This document shows positions 61,719 to 64,000 of a stretch of 64,000 nucleotides of DNA, piece after piece. Every line of letters begins with the position of its first letter. Positions within the stretch are counted from its first letter, which is position 1. Made by a program: the position numbers and the translations under genes. This DNA comes from Chitinophagaceae bacterium PMP191F (GTDB lineage Bacteria > Bacteroidota > Bacteroidia > Chitinophagales > Chitinophagaceae), in assembly GCA_001302245.1 (NCBI GenBank), contig LGYU01000031.1:62001-126000 (forward strand). Direction: 5' to 3'. The notes under the pieces were generated by a model. It searched no databases, was not told the origin of the DNA, and saw only the letters and a program-made list of their open reading frames with translations.

Positions 61719-62219
61719 CTACTGGTTATTTGGACTGAAACGTACATAGCGGATGTAACCTGTACCTTCAGTTTTGGCAGACATGCCTTCTGTTGTTAAA
61801 GGAACTTCCAGGTCTTTTTCGTAATAAGGTTTATCCTCTACCGCAGATTCAAAACGGAGTTTGTAACCTGTATTCATTTTTGAATCTTCGATCTCTATCA
61901 CGGTTACAGAACGGTCACCACTGTTTACAGAGGCTCCGGTTACAGCACTGATATTGGTTGGTTTTTTAGTATAGAATTTGTGCCATGCTTTGAGGCTGTT
62001 GTACCATTTTTTATCAGAGCCCATTACATACAGGGTCTTTTCATAGTTCCCCTTACCGTCAATTAACGATACTATTATATAAGCGCCCTCACCCATATAG
62101 TTGCTCATCTGCACCATACACTTATACTTTGTGCTGCCATTTTTTTGCGCCAGTGCCGCAAAATTTAAAAGACTGCATGCCGTAACCAGGATAAGAGGTA
62201 AATAAAAAGCTTTTCTCAT
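61719..62219 (-). CDS. Exported DUF2271 protein with possible flavinylation site
   Basis: This is 166 residues with a signal peptide (ILVTACSLLNFAALAQ) and a DUF2271 domain. The segment NISAVTGASVNSGD (residues 89-102) resembles the ApbE target motif (D-x-x-S/T-G-A-T/S) and would place FMN on Ser97, although the usual Asp is Ser here. It lies four bases after the ankyrin gene and five before the PepSY reductase, so the three form one operon. It may be the extracytoplasmic electron acceptor of the reductase. Confidence 0.85.
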   Translation of the reverse strand: MRKAFYLPLILVTACSLLNFAALAQKNGSTKYKCMVQMSNYMGEGAYIIVSLIDGKGNYEKTLYVMGSDKKWYNSLKAWHKFYTKKPTNISAVTGASVNSGDRSVTVIEIEDSKMNTGYKLRFESAVEDKPYYEKDLEVPLTTEGMSAKTEGTGYIRYVRFSPNNQ

Positions 62220-62223
62220 TGAG

Positions 62224-63756
62224 TTATGGTTTTAAAAAATCGACGGATACGTTTGTTTTAGTAAGATATTCGTTTTCTTTAGCCAGATCAAAGGCTGTTT
62301 CTTTAAATTCTGTTTTGGGGTCTTTCTGAGCGCCGATAGACAACAGGTATTTCATCAGTGAATCATCTTTGGCAATCATGGCTGCCCTGTGTAACGGGGT
62401 CAGTCCTTCATTATTTTTTGCATTCACATCAATACCAAGTTTTTCAATGCGGCTCAGCAGCGAAATGTCATTTTTTACAACTGCAAGATGATACAGGGTG
62501 CTGCCATCCTTTTGTGGTGTGGTAACAGTAAGGCCGTTTTGTTGCAATATCTTTAGTTTAACATCAAAAGGGTTTGCTCCGGCATTGGCAGCAGCACCGC
62601 CGGGCCTTCCCTGTCCATCAGGCCCACCCATGCCCTGTGATTGATTGCTATAAGATTGGATCAGGTAGTAGGCAAGGTTATTGCCCTCAGCATCTGATAC
62701 ATTTACATTGGCTCCTTTATCTATCAGCAATTGTACTACTGCCGGTGAATTGTTTCTGACCGCCATTGCAAGCGCTGTAATATTCTTTTTGTTGCCCTGG
62801 TTAATATTTTTAACGCTTGCCAGCAATAAATTGATCACTGCCGTATCCCGGTTTGCATTCGCAGCATTCATAAAAGGAGTATTCCCTTCATTGTCAGCCT
62901 TGTTCACATCAACACCTTTGGAAAGAAAATATTTGATCAGTTCTGCCTGGGCAGGTTTACGTACAATACTATGCAGTGCATTTTCACCACTGGCACTCAC
63001 TGCATTGGGTTTAATATTCAGGCTTTCCAGGTACCGGAATACTTCAATGTTGTTAGCCCCGCCTCTGCCACCCTGTGCCGCCATGATCATAGCATTATCA
63101 GTATATTTTACACCTTTTTCAAGCAGTGTTTTCATCAGGGGAATGTTGCCTGATCTGGCTGCATAATTGAAAGCTGTATTTCCACCTGCATCCACATCTT
63201 TCAGTGAAAGACCTTTTGATACCAGGTAGTTGGTCAGGGTAAGGTCTTTATCGCCGGCGATGCCTATCAGTAAAAGATTAGCGCCATCTTTGTTTTTTTG
63301 CTTTACATCACTTCCCGCAGCAATCAGTGCGTCATATAGTTTTGCATTATTCTGGCCGGCTGCAGCAGCAAAACGTATAGGTGTCATATCATGTGTGTCT
63401 TCTACATTTACTTTGGCGCCTTTGCTGATCAGATAATTTACTATTTCAACATTGCCTTTGCTGGCAGCCCAGAAAATATAGGTGCGTGCATCATGGGTAA
63501 GTTTATTGGCATCATTGCCTTTTTGTTCAAGCAGGAATTTGATAACATCATCAGAAGCCTGTGTGTTGATAGCGTATACTACAGGATCAAAACCCATCCT
63601 GTTCGATTCTGAAGGATTATTGCCTTTGGCGATCTCTGCCTTAATTGTGGCGAGGTCAGGATTACTTCTCCAGAAAGACTGATCTAGAAAAATATTGTTT
63701 TGAGCCCTGAGGCAGATGGTTGCAAGCATGCATGCTGCTAGAAGAAGCTGTTTCAT
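62224..63756 (-). CDS. Exported ankyrin repeat protein
   Basis: A signal peptide (residues 1-18, ending ICLRAQ) is followed by about eleven ankyrin repeats through residue 500 (examples: TPIRFAAAAGQNNAKLYDAL, GNTPFMNAANANRDTAVINL, GLTPLHRAAMIAKDDSLMKY). Near residue 375 a Gly/Gln/Pro/Ala-rich loop interrupts the repeats. Exported ankyrin proteins probably serve as periplasmic scaffolds or protectors. It is the first gene of the DUF2271/PepSY operon. The AT-rich upstream region contains a 10-3-10 dyad at 63850-63872. Confidence 0.92.
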   Translation of the reverse strand: MKQLLLAACMLATICLRAQNNIFLDQSFWRSNPDLATIKAEIAKGNNPSESNRMGFDPVVYAINTQASDDVIKFLLEQKGNDANKLTHDARTYIFWAASKGNVEIVNYLISKGAKVNVEDTHDMTPIRFAAAAGQNNAKLYDALIAAGSDVKQKNKDGANLLLIGIAGDKDLTLTNYLVSKGLSLKDVDAGGNTAFNYAARSGNIPLMKTLLEKGVKYTDNAMIMAAQGGRGGANNIEVFRYLESLNIKPNAVSASGENALHSIVRKPAQAELIKYFLSKGVDVNKADNEGNTPFMNAANANRDTAVINLLLASVKNINQGNKKNITALAMAVRNNSPAVVQLLIDKGANVNVSDAEGNNLAYYLIQSYSNQSQGMGGPDGQGRPGGAAANAGANPFDVKLKILQQNGLTVTTPQKDGSTLYHLAVVKNDISLLSRIEKLGIDVNAKNNEGLTPLHRAAMIAKDDSLMKYLLSIGAQKDPKTEFKETAFDLAKENEYLTKTNVSVDFLKP

Positions 63757-63849
63757 GTTCAGATGAATAATATTGCTTTTTATAAGCTATATAAAAGTAA
63801 GTTTCATGGAAATAATAGGTTTTCAAAATCGGGAAATAATAAATATATT

Positions 63850-63872
63850 AACAATAAATGTAATTTATTGTT
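63850..63872. promoter_or_regulatory. Candidate operator upstream of the ankyrin/DUF2271/PepSY operon
   Basis: A perfect dyad with 10-base arms (AACAATAAAT and its complement) and a 3-base centre (GTA) lies about 94 bases upstream of the operon start. A metal-responsive regulator such as Fur would suit the operon, but the sequence is only loosely like known Fur boxes. Confidence 0.4.
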
Positions 63873-64000
63873 GGCTACAATAGGAAAGAATCCCTTGGCA
63901 AATTGTGCAAGCAGACAACTTCAGATACCGGCAGCTTATTGCAGAGGAGGAGCATGCACCCTGTCATTATCTATTCATGATGTAGTAATTTACCTGATGT

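Noticed and set aside
1-64000. tRNA, rRNA, insertion sequence, integrase or prophage
   Set aside because: I found no cloverleaf, rRNA signature, transposase, integrase or phage structural gene on either strand in the gaps examined by eye; a computed scan would be decisive.

Overview
The window is chromosomal DNA from a member of the Bacteroidota, most probably family Chitinophagaceae. This rests on the gene families (a long FtsZ with an extended C-terminal linker, a DUF6427 membrane protein, a T9SS sorting domain, a TonB-dependent receptor with a carboxypeptidase-like N-terminal domain), on promoters of the Bacteroidota TAnnTTTG type, and on weak or absent Shine-Dalgarno sequences. I see no rRNA, tRNA, CRISPR array, complete insertion sequence or prophage. 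Most of the window is ordinary core and accessory genome.

Layout. 1-3.9 kb: the end of the division cluster (ftsQ-like tail, ftsA, ftsZ, terminator). 4-11 kb: a TIGR01777 epimerase, an ABC-2 transporter pair, a metzincin-like protease, a FadN-type beta-oxidation enzyme and a class A beta-lactamase. 11-18 kb: a beta-hydroxyacid dehydrogenase, metG, two tandem LD-carboxypeptidases, oxyR and an XRE regulator with a membrane protein. 18.7-22 kb: a putative disulfide-rich secreted peptide locus, consisting of a fusion of a catalytically dead C39-like domain, VKOR and thioredoxin, then a small GG-leader peptide with eight cysteines, then a secreted thioredoxin-fold protein. 22-28 kb: an alpha/beta hydrolase, kup, a secreted protein and DUF6427. 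28-31 kb: purQ, then a free-standing DsbD alpha domain and a full DsbD whose own alpha domain has lost its cysteines. 31-41 kb: an ECF-type sigma factor, uvrA, a T9SS cargo protein, glyA-DUF4293, a nucleotidyltransferase and small secreted proteins. 41-51 kb: dctA, an AraC regulator, a PEBP protein, a PfkB kinase, a CILP-like lipoprotein, a dehydrogenase, a decayed lipoprotein gene and a two-component pair. 51.7-55.7 kb: an ABC-F protein, an alpha/beta hydrolase and a class C-like serine hydrolase in one direction. 55.9-63.8 kb: a TonB siderophore-type receptor and ApbE, facing a PepSY/flavodoxin reductase, DUF2271 and ankyrin operon. This last block is a candidate flavinylation-dependent iron-reduction system.

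Two genetic systems deserve most attention. The first is the VKOR, cysteine-rich peptide and thioredoxin locus at 18.7-22 kb. The second is the ApbE/PepSY/DUF2271 locus at 56-63.8 kb, where the DUF2271 protein carries a sequence resembling an ApbE flavinylation site.

A third theme is in the non-coding DNA. At least ten places carry short arrays of degenerate 7-8 base units. The families differ in sequence but share the period, and the arrays are often arranged as facing inverted arms. One array lies inside metG, in frame, in the linker before the tRNA-binding domain. It matches an intergenic copy 27 kb away at 24 of 25 bases.
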